Positions 7,436-15,586 of a stretch of 59,378 nucleotides of DNA are shown here, piece by piece. How positions within the stretch are numbered: position 1 is the stretch's first letter; every line of letters begins with the position of its first letter. A program made the translations under genes and the position numbers. Under the pieces are notes generated by a model. The model was not told the origin of the DNA, did not search any database, and worked only from the letters and a program-made list of their open reading frames with translations. The DNA is from an uncultured Oscillospiraceae bacterium (GTDB lineage Bacteria > Bacillota > Clostridia > Oscillospirales > Oscillospiraceae), in NCBI GenBank assembly GCA_947630755.1, contig CANRIU010000010.1, positions 1-59,378 on the forward strand, given 5' to 3'.

Positions 7436-10400
7436 TCCTCTCCTGCCTCCTCTATTTTCTTCCAGATTTCCGCCTTCTCAAGGGCAGGGGCGCGCCTGTA
7501 TGTCTCTCCGCCCTCGCCGTCCACGAATCGGCAGGCCTCGTAGTAGTCACAAAACTGGCAGACGCTGTCCATACCCCCCCTGAGATAGGGGTTTGCGCCT
7601 ATGGACCCGCTGTGGACCTCCCGGGCCATCTCGGTGACGAGCCTGTCCACCGTCAGTGCCAGCTTTCCGAGCTGCCCCGCGGAGGCGAGGCTCCCGCTCA
7701 GCTCCCCGGTCTTTGAGCTGACCTTCACCGGGAGGCGCTTTTTTGTGCCGTGCTCCATCGCCTCCAGAACATCGGGGTCCGCGAGAACGAGCCCGGAGTA
7801 TTTAAGAAGCTTCTCCCGCTCCTTCTCAAGCTCCGCCTCCCCCAGGTCATGTTTTTCTTTGACGAGCTCGTCCCTCACCGGGGCGTAAAGCACCCCGGCG
7901 GGCTGTGTCTCAAGCTTGTAGCGCGATGGGCCCGAGCGCTCCAGCGCAAAGAGGTATATGAGCATCTGGAGGTTAACTCCGCAAAGCACGTCCCGCAGGT
8001 CAAGGGCCTTTTTCCCGGTCTTGTAGTCCACGACTCTTATCATAAGCTTCCCGTCCCTGACCCAGCCGTCGACGCGGTCGACAGCGCCGACGACGGTGTC
8101 CCCGTCACGGGTGGTCACCGGGGGCAGGTCCCCCTTCGGCGAGAAGCTGAGCTCAAAGTCCAGCGGCTCAAAGTCGGAATCCCGCAGCTCCTCGAACATC
8201 TCCCTCGCAACTCCCGTGACGGTCTTTGTAAGCCGCCCGAAGAGGTACCTGAATCTGCCGCTCTTGCCCTGAAGGCCGCCGAGCCGCTGTTCGGCGTACT
8301 CCCGGACTATGCCGGGTATAGCCTTCTCCAGCTCCTCCCAGCTCGCCTTTCTGAACCCTCCGAGGCGCTTTGCCTCCCGGGAAAAGCGCTCCAGCACAAA
8401 GTGCATGAAGGTCCCCGCCTCCGGCGCGTCCAGCGCGGCCTCGGTCCTGGGCCTTGCCCGGAGGCCGTACCGGAGGAAGTAGGCGAAGCGGCAGGAGTAG
8501 TATCTGTCTATCTGGGAGGCGGAGAGCCGCAGCTTTCCGCCGTAGAGCTTCGCCGCCGTCTCTCCGGTGAGCCTGCCTCTGGGCATCCCGGCGGCCCTTT
8601 TCAGCGCCTCAAGCTCCCCGCGCCATCTCTCCTGCCCCTCAAACCAGCGGCGGACCTCAAGGGCGGGCCCCGTCTCCTCCCCGGCCGCCAGCTCCAGCGC
8701 CGGGCCCGGCGCGGCGGTGTATATCTCCGGCCCGGGGACGCTCTCCCCAATGCGGAAGAGCTTTTCAAGCCGGGAGACGATGTAAGATTTTCTCCCTCCC
8801 TCGTGGTAGGTCATGGCGAGGGAGTCCGTCGGGACGGTGAGGGCGTTATATATAAGCGCCGACTCTCTGGACAGCCTGTCCTCGCTGTCCTCAACGGCGT
8901 CAAGCCCAAGCTCCCGGAGCCTGCGCCGCTCATCCTCGGAGAAAACTCCCCCGGAGTCTCCATGCCCCGGGAGGGCGTCCTCCGTGGCGCCAAGGACGAT
9001 GAGGTGCCGGATCCCCCTGGCGCGGACGCGGCCCATGTCACCGGAGCGTACGCTGTCAACAGAAGACGGGATCACTCCCACAGTGTACTGCCCCAGCACC
9101 AGCTTCAGGAGCCTCACAAACTCCCCCCTGTCCATGGGCGCGTCGCCGAGTATCTCGCAAAACTGCCCCAGCGCCCCGGACACGATGTCCCAGAGCTGCC
9201 TGTACTCCATGGCAAGCTCCGGTCTGCCGCTCTCGCTCAATGCCTCCGCCTTGTCCTCAAGCATGGCGTAAAGCCCCGTGCTCTCCATGAAGAGATATAC
9301 GCTTCTTGCGTACCCCGAGGCCGTGCCCTCGCTGTCCATCGCCCGGCGCAGGGATGCGACAGGTCCCGCGACTGCTGCCCTGGCGGCGTTTACGCGCTCC
9401 AGGGCCGCCGCGGTTTTTTCGTCCTCACCGCCGCCGTAGCCCTCCGGGGACATATTCCAGCCGTCCTCCCGGGTCCAGGCGCTCTCGCCCCGGACAGACC
9501 ACTTGAGGATGTAGTTTTCCAGCTCGTCGGCGTCCTCCGGAGAGATCCCCGCGAACCCCGTCTTTATGTACTTGAGGACGCTCCTTGCGTCCCAGTTATT
9601 TTCTATGATGTCAAGGGCGGAGATGAGGAAGGCCATCACGGGCTTGTCCAGAATGTCGCTCCTCTCCGTAATCGCCACCGCCACGCCGTATTTGTCGAAC
9701 ACTCCCTTTATTATCGGTGAGTAGGCGGAAAAGGCCGGGCTCACAACGGCGATGTCCCGGAACCTGTCCCCCGCCCGGACTATATCCACGCACCTGGCTG
9801 CGGCCCACTGGCACTCCTGCGCCCGTGACGCCGCCCTGACAACGGTGACCGGGGCGTCCTCCCCGGCGTACTCCCCCGCCGACCAGTCCATGAGGGAGCT
9901 CTCCAGGTATCTCAGCGCCGGACTGCGCCCCTCCTTTCCGGAGAAACTCAGTATCTGCGTCTCCTGTCCCAGCCGCCGGGCCATGTCCATAAGTGTCCTG
10001 CCGGTCTTCGACTGGAGCCGGAAGGTGTAGTCCGTCTCCGAAAGGCTCCCCGCGCCGATGCTCACCGTCACATCCGCGCCCTTCGCCAGAAGCTCCCGTA
10101 TGACCCGCAGCTCCTGGAAGGTGAAGTCCGTGAAGCCGTCGAGGAATACTCTCCCCTCGCTGCCCATGCGGCTTGAGCCTATCTCGTCGGCAAGCCTCTC
10201 CAGCCTGTCCCGGACATCCATGCCGCTGCGCTCCTTCACTGCCTCATACGCCTCAAATATCAGCGCCAGGTCCCACAGCTTCCCGCCCAGGGTCCCCCCG
10301 GCCTTCTCCGAGGCCGCCTCAAGCTCCCCCGTGCCGCCCCCGGCGGCGCGAAGCTCGTCGTAGGCCGAAATGAGGCTCTTTACAAAATCCGGCCTTCTCG

Positions 10401-10728
10401 CGCCCACGTCGTACACCCTGAGCCGCCCCGCCACGGACATATACGCCATGCTCATCGCCAGCATCCGCCCGCCCGGGTCCAGCATCGGCGCGGCGGAGCC
10501 GCCCACCTCGGAGAACACCCGGCTCGCAAGCCGGGAGAAGCTCAGCGTCTCGGCGTAGAGGCACACGCTGTCCCCCAGGGACGCCAGCGCCCTCTCACAG
10601 TCGTGGGAGTACTGCTCCGGGACGATGAGGATGTTTCCCCCCCGCCTCTCCTTCGCCAGATCCCCCAGCTCATTAAATATGTATGATGTCTTGCCGCTTC
10701 CCGCGCGGCCCAGGTACAGTCTCAGCAT
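7417..10728 (-). CDS. addB: ATP-dependent helicase/nuclease subunit B (AddB)
   Basis: This 1103-residue partner of AddA forms the Chi-recognising, second nuclease subunit. It starts MLRLYLGRAGSGKT, with Walker A in the first 15 residues. The C-terminal nuclease has GAVDRVDGW and VVDYKTG near residue 870-890. Four cysteines typical of the AddB iron-sulfur staple are present: one near residue 746 (YSCRFAYFLRYG) and three at the C-terminus (CQFCDYYEAC near 1055). GGAGGCGCCT precedes the ATG. It is the first gene of the addB-addA operon, with a leader of about 100 bases from the putative promoter. All expected motifs are intact, so the cell should be competent for RecBCD-like repair. Confidence 0.96.
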   Translation of the reverse strand: MLRLYLGRAGSGKTSYIFNELGDLAKERRGGNILIVPEQYSHDCERALASLGDSVCLYAETLSFSRLASRVFSEVGGSAAPMLDPGGRMLAMSMAYMSVAGRLRVYDVGARRPDFVKSLISAYDELRAAGGGTGELEAASEKAGGTLGGKLWDLALIFEAYEAVKERSGMDVRDRLERLADEIGSSRMGSEGRVFLDGFTDFTFQELRVIRELLAKGADVTVSIGAGSLSETDYTFRLQSKTGRTLMDMARRLGQETQILSFSGKEGRSPALRYLESSLMDWSAGEYAGEDAPVTVVRAASRAQECQWAAARCVDIVRAGDRFRDIAVVSPAFSAYSPIIKGVFDKYGVAVAITERSDILDKPVMAFLISALDIIENNWDARSVLKYIKTGFAGISPEDADELENYILKWSVRGESAWTREDGWNMSPEGYGGGEDEKTAAALERVNAARAAVAGPVASLRRAMDSEGTASGYARSVYLFMESTGLYAMLEDKAEALSESGRPELAMEYRQLWDIVSGALGQFCEILGDAPMDRGEFVRLLKLVLGQYTVGVIPSSVDSVRSGDMGRVRARGIRHLIVLGATEDALPGHGDSGGVFSEDERRRLRELGLDAVEDSEDRLSRESALIYNALTVPTDSLAMTYHEGGRKSYIVSRLEKLFRIGESVPGPEIYTAAPGPALELAAGEETGPALEVRRWFEGQERWRGELEALKRAAGMPRGRLTGETAAKLYGGKLRLSASQIDRYYSCRFAYFLRYGLRARPRTEAALDAPEAGTFMHFVLERFSREAKRLGGFRKASWEELEKAIPGIVREYAEQRLGGLQGKSGRFRYLFGRLTKTVTGVAREMFEELRDSDFEPLDFELSFSPKGDLPPVTTRDGDTVVGAVDRVDGWVRDGKLMIRVVDYKTGKKALDLRDVLCGVNLQMLIYLFALERSGPSRYKLETQPAGVLYAPVRDELVKEKHDLGEAELEKEREKLLKYSGLVLADPDVLEAMEHGTKKRLPVKVSSKTGELSGSLASAGQLGKLALTVDRLVTEMAREVHSGSIGANPYLRGGMDSVCQFCDYYEACRFVDGEGGETYRRAPALEKAEIWKKIEEAGEEWERSN

Positions 10729-10836
10729 AGGCGCCTCCGGTCCATAATTCGGAATTTTTTCTGTTATGTAAACTTTCTTTGCAGATTTGATGCTTTTTTG
10801 TAATACACTTCCCGTCAGAGGGGGAGCGCTGTTTCC

Positions 10837-10865
10837 ATTATATCATAGAATGGCTGACATTGTAA
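10837..10865 (-). promoter_or_regulatory. Probable promoter of addB-addA
   Basis: Minus-strand TATAAT (10837-10842) is preceded at 17 bases by TTACAA (10860-10865), a weak -35. It is divergent from the promoter region of the deacetylase-like lipoprotein gene. Confidence 0.5.
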
Positions 10866-10886
10866 CCTTTTGTATCACGATTAAGC

Positions 10887-10915
10887 TTTATTTTTGTCGA
10901 TATATGGGTTATAAT
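10887..10915 (+). promoter_or_regulatory. Possible promoter of the NodB-like lipoprotein gene
   Basis: TATAAT (10910-10915) lies 26 bases before the start codon; the matching -35 position has only TTTATT (10887-10892). Confidence 0.4.
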
Positions 10916-10941
10916 TGCGGCAGAAAAAAGGAGGAGAGAAA

Positions 10942-12261
10942 ATGAATAGAAAAATACGCTGTATTGCGCTGCTTCTGGCGCTGGCAATGGGCCTTTCACT
11001 GGTGCTGACATCCTGCAAGGACGCAAACCGCGGTCACGGAAAGACGGATACTCCCGAAACCCCCGGCACGCCGGATGTCCCCGACACGCCTGAAGATCCC
11101 GCGGAGCCGGACGAGCCCCTGTCCCCCGCCATACCCCAGCTCCCTGAGGAGCCGGAGGAGCCGAAGGCCCCGGAGGAATACGTCTACGATTACAAGGTCT
11201 GGCCCGAGGAGGAGCTTGTCCCCTGGAACGACGTGGTGGAGCACCTCTTTTTCCACCAGATAATCGCCTACCCGGAGCTCGCCTTTGACGGCGATGCCGA
11301 GGAGAAGGGCTTTGACGACTGGATGGTCACCGTCAGCGAGTTTGACAAGATCCTTGACAGCCTCTATGAGAAGGGCTACATCCTTGTAAACATGAACGAT
11401 GTGTGGAGCGAGTACACCAATGATGACGGCGAGCAGCGCATGAAGCGCAACACCCTCATGGTCCCCAAGGGGAAAAAGCCCCTTGTCATGTCCATTGACG
11501 ACACCTGCTACTACACCAGCTACCTCACCAACGGCTTCATGGAGAAGCTGGTCATTGGCGACGACGGGGAGATCTGGGCCTACGGTCACGACCCCGAGGG
11601 CAACGGGGTCCTGACTCAGGACTTGGACATAATCCCCCGCCTTGACAAGTTCGTGAAGGAGCACCCGGACTTCAGCCTCAACGGGGCAAAGGCCTGCCTG
11701 TGCCTCACGGGCTACGAGGGGATATTCGGCTACCGCACCAACACCGACACCCGCTCCTGGACCGAGGAGCAGGAGGCCCACCGTCTGGAGGAGGTGGAGG
11801 CCGTCAAGCCCATAGTGGAGCAGCTTCGCCGTACCGGCTGGTACTTCGGCTGCCACACCTGGGGGCATATACGCCTGAGCAACAAGTCCCTTGAGTCCGT
11901 ACAGGGCGACATGGGCCGCTGGATGAACGAGGTCGGCTCCATCGTGGGCGACACCACCCTCTTCTTCTACCCCCACGGCGCAAGGCCCGACCCCTCGGAT
12001 AAATACCCCGACGGCAACGACTGGCAGCAGACGGGCCCCGTGTTCCAGTACCTCCAGAGTCTGGGCTTCCGGGTCTTCGCCTCCGTTGGCACGGAGCCCT
12101 TCAGCTACATAAAGAAGGACATATGCGCCGTTATCTGCGACAGGATGCACCCCGACGGGAAGACCCTTCGCAACGGCAGGCAGCGGTACATGAGGTTCTA
12201 CGACGCCAAGGAGGTCTTCGACTACGAGTACCGTCCCGACTACGGCTACGACTTCTCATGA
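10942..12261 (+). CDS. Polysaccharide-deacetylase-like lipoprotein (NodB fold)
   Basis: A 439-residue exported lipoprotein. Residues 1-25 are a lipoprotein signal ending LTSC. A Pro/Asp/Glu-rich linker follows (about 35-85), then a NodB-like deacetylase domain. Candidate metal and catalytic residues are the aspartates of MSIDDTCYY near residue 183 and the histidines of CHTWGH near 305, followed by FFYPHG. The first motif departs from the usual TFDDG, so deacetylase activity on peptidoglycan or another wall glycan is plausible but unproven. ATG 10942 is chosen over an upstream start because AAAGGAGGAG lies just before it. It stands upstream of an LTA-synthase-like gene on the same strand with its own promoter between them. 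Confidence 0.8.
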   Translation: MNRKIRCIALLLALAMGLSLVLTSCKDANRGHGKTDTPETPGTPDVPDTPEDPAEPDEPLSPAIPQLPEEPEEPKAPEEYVYDYKVWPEEELVPWNDVVEHLFFHQIIAYPELAFDGDAEEKGFDDWMVTVSEFDKILDSLYEKGYILVNMNDVWSEYTNDDGEQRMKRNTLMVPKGKKPLVMSIDDTCYYTSYLTNGFMEKLVIGDDGEIWAYGHDPEGNGVLTQDLDIIPRLDKFVKEHPDFSLNGAKACLCLTGYEGIFGYRTNTDTRSWTEEQEAHRLEEVEAVKPIVEQLRRTGWYFGCHTWGHIRLSNKSLESVQGDMGRWMNEVGSIVGDTTLFFYPHGARPDPSDKYPDGNDWQQTGPVFQYLQSLGFRVFASVGTEPFSYIKKDICAVICDRMHPDGKTLRNGRQRYMRFYDAKEVFDYEYRPDYGYDFS

Positions 12262-12316
12262 GTATAAGAGTATAAGTTTTAATTATTAAAAAGATAAATT
12301 ATCGACGTAATAATTG

Positions 12317-12345
12317 TTTACTCCAGGCAAAAAATGTGCTATAAT
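12317..12345 (+). promoter_or_regulatory. Promoter of the LTA-synthase-like gene
   Basis: TTTACT (12317-12322), 17 bases, TATAAT (12340-12345), about 100 bases before the start codon. Confidence 0.7.
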
Positions 12346-12372
12346 GCGCCGTGAATGGTCATAAATGCACAC

Positions 12373-12403
12373 ACCGCCGGGGCCCTCCGGCTCCGGCGGT
12401 TTT
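12373..12403 (+). terminator. Leader hairpin with T-run (possible attenuator)
   Basis: ACCGCCGG (12373-12380) pairs with CCGGCGGT (12393-12400), followed by TTTT. It lies downstream of the promoter at 12317 but upstream of the gene, so it would terminate the leader unless relieved. Alternatively it ends transcripts from the preceding lipoprotein gene. Confidence 0.55.
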
Positions 12404-12448
12404 ACTTATGTATTTGCATAGCGCAAGCGATAGGAGCTGTTCATCCAG

Positions 12449-14911
12449 ATGAATTACAATTTTGACGATTATGACGAATTCGGAAACCCCATAAAGCCCG
12501 AGCCCTCGCCCTATGAGCGCCCCGCGCCGGAAGAACGCTCCCGCGGCACTGAGCGCCCTGTCCGCCGCACCCAGGACGGTGAGCGCCCTGTCCGCCGCAC
12601 TCAGGACGGCGACCGCCCGAGAAGCTCCCGCTCCTCCTCCGGCTACTCCGGAAGGTATGAGCGCGGCTCCTCCCGCTCCTCAGGCTCCCGCAGCCGCTCC
12701 GGAAGCCGCTACCGCCGCTCAAGGCGCGTCAAGGCGTCGCCGCTTTTCTCCATGCTCTTCTTCCCCTGCGCCATACTCTACCATGAGCTACTGCTTCGCA
12801 TATTCGACAAGGACCTGCCCTTCTTCTCCATGGCCCTTTTGAGGCTGCCTCTTCTGTCGCTGGCGGCGGGGCTCTTTATCTTCCTCATTCTCGACCTCAT
12901 ACCGAACAAAAGCGTCTCCCGCTGGGCAGGCGGGATACTGAGCTTCATCTTCATCGTCATACTCTGCGTCGAGCGCGGTATGCGAAAGCTCTTCTCCATA
13001 TACTACGGCATAATATCCGCCGGGAAGGTCGCCGGGGACGCGGTGGGCGATTTCACGGACAACCTTATCTCCGCGATAATCGGCCTCATCCCCTTCATTC
13101 TTCTCGCGCTGGTGCCGCTGGTGATATTCATCCTCATGCGCCGGGTCATATTCCACGACCGCGGCCAGCGCTGGCCCGCCCGGGGGCTTATCGCGGTGCT
13201 GCTCATAATCGCCCAGCTTCTCGGCGTTGCCCTCTCGAAAACCGGGGAGGCGAAGGCCGCCTACACCTACAATTTTGACGCCAACACCGGTATCCCGGAG
13301 TTCGGTCTTCTCACCAGCATTAGGCTTGAGCTCCAGTACGCCATCTTCGGTATGCCCGAGATGGACCTGGACTTCACCGAGGACCCCACAGGCGACGAGC
13401 CGGCGGGCCCCTCCGACCCCGGCGACGCCGATGACCCCGATAACCCCGATGCTCCGGATGACCCGGATGATCCCGGAAGCCCCGACGCCCCCGATAACCC
13501 CGACGATCCCGAAAATCCCGGCGAGCCTCAGACCCCCGCTGTGCCCGTGGAGTACGGCTACAACACGCTGGACATCGACTTTGCCAGCCTTATCGACAAC
13601 TCCTCCGGGACTATCCAGAACATGCACGAGTATTTCGGCTCTCTCGGCTCCACAAAGCAGAGCGAGTACACCGGTATGTTCGAGGGCAAGAACCTCATCC
13701 TCATAACGGCGGAATCCTTCTCCCCCTATGTGATAGACAAGGACCTCACTCCCACCCTCTACCGCCTCACCCACGAGGCATTCGTCTTTAACCACTTCTA
13801 CCAGCCCGACTGGACCCAGTCCACCGTGGGCGGTGAGTTCTCCGTCGTCACGGGCCTCATACCCAACTGGGTAAACGGCGACGTGGCGGCAAGGGAGTCC
13901 ATCGGCAACTACTTCCCCACCACACTCGGCAACATGTTCAAGGCCCTGGGGTACGTCACCCCCGCCTGGCACAACGGCTCCTACACCTATTACAGCCGCA
14001 ACAAGTACCTTGAGACCTTCGGCTACGACTTCAAGGGCGAGGAGGGCGGCGGTCTCGACCTCACCATCGACTCCTGGCCCCGCTCCGATAAGGAAATGTT
14101 TGAGGTCACGGCGGACGAGTATATTAACGCCTACGTCCAGACCGGGCAGAAATTCCACGCCTACTACATGACCATCTCCGGTCACGGCAACTGGTCCTTT
14201 GCGAAGAACCACCGGGCGGCGGACTACAAGGACCTGGTCCAGCAGAAGTACCCCGACCTCTCCGAGCCCTGCCAGTCCTATATCGCATCAAACATCGACC
14301 TCGACCGGGGTCTCGAGGTCCTTGTCAAGAAGCTTGAGGACGCAGGGATAGCCGACGACACCCTTATTGTCATGTGCACGGACCACTACCCCTACTTCCT
14401 TGGCAACGGCAACAACAACCCCGGGGACTCCACCGACTACTATAATGAGCTGACAAACGCCATAATCGGGGAGACGGACTCCGAAGCCGTGACCAGCCGC
14501 TACCGCAGCACCCTGCTCATGTGGTCCGGCTGCATCAAGGAGCCCATAATCGTGGACACCCCCTGCTCCTCCATCGACATCGTCCCCACCGTGGCAAATC
14601 TCTTCGGTCTTAAGTACGACTCAAGGCTCTACTCGGGCCGGGACATCTTCGCCACCAACTGGGAGGCGGACAAGTACAGCAGCACCGTCCCCGTGGTCAT
14701 ATTTGCCGACAGCGTAGCCATGAAGGGCAACAGCTGGATAACCCCCGCAGGGACCTATGAGTCCAGCACCAAAACCTTCACCCCCGCCCCCGGCGTCACG
14801 CTTGAGGACCAGAACGCCTACGTCGCCTCGGTAAAGCGCCTTGTGGCGGGAAAGATACAGAACGCCAAGCTCATCATAAGCCAGGATTATTATGCAAAAA
14901 TCTTTGACTGA
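12449..14911 (+). CDS. LTA-synthase-like sulfatase-family membrane protein
   Basis: An 820-residue membrane enzyme of the LtaS/alkaline-phosphatase superfamily, expected to transfer glycerophosphate or a related group on the outer face of the membrane. Residues 1-95 are a cytoplasmic Arg/Ser/Gly-rich tail with a duplicated decapeptide. About five membrane segments span 98-260. A Pro/Asp linker lies at about 315-365, then the extracellular sulfatase domain. Expected active-site features are visible: the glutamate in ITAESF near 419, the nucleophile threonine in QSTVGGEF near 460 and the Asp-His of CTDHYPYF near 645. A weak TAGGAG lies 12 bases before the ATG. The disordered tail and linker are longer than in LtaS of B. 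subtilis or S. aureus. The exact polymer made is unknown. Confidence 0.85.
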   Translation: MNYNFDDYDEFGNPIKPEPSPYERPAPEERSRGTERPVRRTQDGERPVRRTQDGDRPRSSRSSSGYSGRYERGSSRSSGSRSRSGSRYRRSRRVKASPLFSMLFFPCAILYHELLLRIFDKDLPFFSMALLRLPLLSLAAGLFIFLILDLIPNKSVSRWAGGILSFIFIVILCVERGMRKLFSIYYGIISAGKVAGDAVGDFTDNLISAIIGLIPFILLALVPLVIFILMRRVIFHDRGQRWPARGLIAVLLIIAQLLGVALSKTGEAKAAYTYNFDANTGIPEFGLLTSIRLELQYAIFGMPEMDLDFTEDPTGDEPAGPSDPGDADDPDNPDAPDDPDDPGSPDAPDNPDDPENPGEPQTPAVPVEYGYNTLDIDFASLIDNSSGTIQNMHEYFGSLGSTKQSEYTGMFEGKNLILITAESFSPYVIDKDLTPTLYRLTHEAFVFNHFYQPDWTQSTVGGEFSVVTGLIPNWVNGDVAARESIGNYFPTTLGNMFKALGYVTPAWHNGSYTYYSRNKYLETFGYDFKGEEGGGLDLTIDSWPRSDKEMFEVTADEYINAYVQTGQKFHAYYMTISGHGNWSFAKNHRAADYKDLVQQKYPDLSEPCQSYIASNIDLDRGLEVLVKKLEDAGIADDTLIVMCTDHYPYFLGNGNNNPGDSTDYYNELTNAIIGETDSEAVTSRYRSTLLMWSGCIKEPIIVDTPCSSIDIVPTVANLFGLKYDSRLYSGRDIFATNWEADKYSSTVPVVIFADSVAMKGNSWITPAGTYESSTKTFTPAPGVTLEDQNAYVASVKRLVAGKIQNAKLIISQDYYAKIFD
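12551..12610 (+). repeat. 30-bp tandem duplication (2 copies)
   Basis: Two in-frame 30-base units, 12551-12580 and 12581-12610, differ at two bases and encode ERPVRRTQDG and ERPVRRTQDG. They lie in the basic N-terminal tail of the LTA-synthase-like protein. Confidence 0.9.
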
Positions 14912-15505
14912 TCATCCGTCCAGCAGTCCTCTCAGCCATTCCAGCCACTCAATCACCCGGAACTTCACCACATATCCTGTGTCCGCCCGGGTGATGAGCC
15001 GCACCTCCCCGTCGGTGAGGCCGATGGTCGCCGCGGCGTCGGGGTCAATCTCCGGCATCCCGCACACGGGCGGGAACACCACGCACCACCAGTTGTGCCC
15101 CTTCCCCTCGCCGATTATCACCCGCAGGGAGTTGTAAACTCCCGCCGGGAGGGAGAAGGTGTCGTACTCCGTGGTGGGAAAGCGCTCCCGGGCAAGGCTG
15201 ACGGTGACGCTCCTGTCGGTTATCTCCGCCGCCGCGGCCCGGATTCCCTCAAGCTCGGAGGATATGATTTTCTCCGCCTCCCCGGCGTCTCCGGCCCCCT
15301 CGAGCCTCGGGGCCAGGTACTCGAGCACCGCGTCCCGGACCCGCAGCTTCTCGCTCTGGTCCGCCTCGGAGTCGGAGCTTGCCACCACATGGAGCCTGAT
15401 AAGCTTTGAGCTCAGCTCCCGCGCCTCGCCCTGCGCCCCGAGCCCCAGTACAACGCACGCCAGCACCGCCGCCGCCAGGGCCTTCTCCCATATCTTCAGC
15501 TTCAT
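14912..15505 (-). CDS. spoIIR: Stage II sporulation protein R
   Basis: A 197-residue exported sporulation signalling protein. In B. subtilis it is made in the forespore and activates the SpoIIGA protease, which processes pro-sigma-E in the mother cell. It has an N-terminal hydrophobic export segment (KALAAAVLACVVLGLGAQG). Family hallmarks are IRLHVVASSDSEADQ, LRVRDAVLEYL, and the GHNWWCVVFPPVC cysteine motif near residue 150. The start at 15505 is supported by GAGAGGTG 5 bases upstream; an in-frame ATG 21 bases earlier lacks a ribosome site. It lies downstream of a terminator that follows ispE, so it probably has its own promoter. It is the clearest sign of endospore formation in this window. 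Confidence 0.93.
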   Translation of the reverse strand: MKLKIWEKALAAAVLACVVLGLGAQGEARELSSKLIRLHVVASSDSEADQSEKLRVRDAVLEYLAPRLEGAGDAGEAEKIISSELEGIRAAAAEITDRSVTVSLARERFPTTEYDTFSLPAGVYNSLRVIIGEGKGHNWWCVVFPPVCGMPEIDPDAAATIGLTDGEVRLITRADTGYVVKFRVIEWLEWLRGLLDG

Positions 15506-15540
15506 AAAGCACCTCTCAGACTGCAAATTTTTTCAAAATA

Positions 15541-15580
15541 AAAATCGGACAATGCGTGTTCACAGCATTGCCCGATTTTT
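15541..15580 (-). terminator. Terminator after ispE
   Basis: AAAATCGGACAATGC (15541-15555) pairs with GCATTGCCCGATTTT (15565-15579) with one mismatch. On the minus strand the stem is followed by a T-rich stretch, ending the lrp-aminotransferase-ispE operon before spoIIR. Confidence 0.75.
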
Positions 15581-15586
15581 GTTTTT

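Noticed and set aside
7750-9720. 656-residue open frame on the plus strand
   Set aside because: Antisense to addB, Pro/Arg/Leu-rich, no ribosome site and no family motif; a shadow frame caused by high GC.
3890-10728. Possible RecBCD or Cas4-type nuclease genes
   Set aside because: Gene order, lengths, the AddB N-terminal Walker motif and its four-cysteine cluster fit AddAB specifically.
10996-12150. 384-residue open frame on the minus strand
   Set aside because: Antisense to the NodB-like lipoprotein gene, with no motif or start signal.
12788-14212. 474-residue open frame on the minus strand
   Set aside because: Antisense to the LTA-synthase-like gene; Gly/Val-rich repeats mirror the Pro/Asp linker on the other strand.
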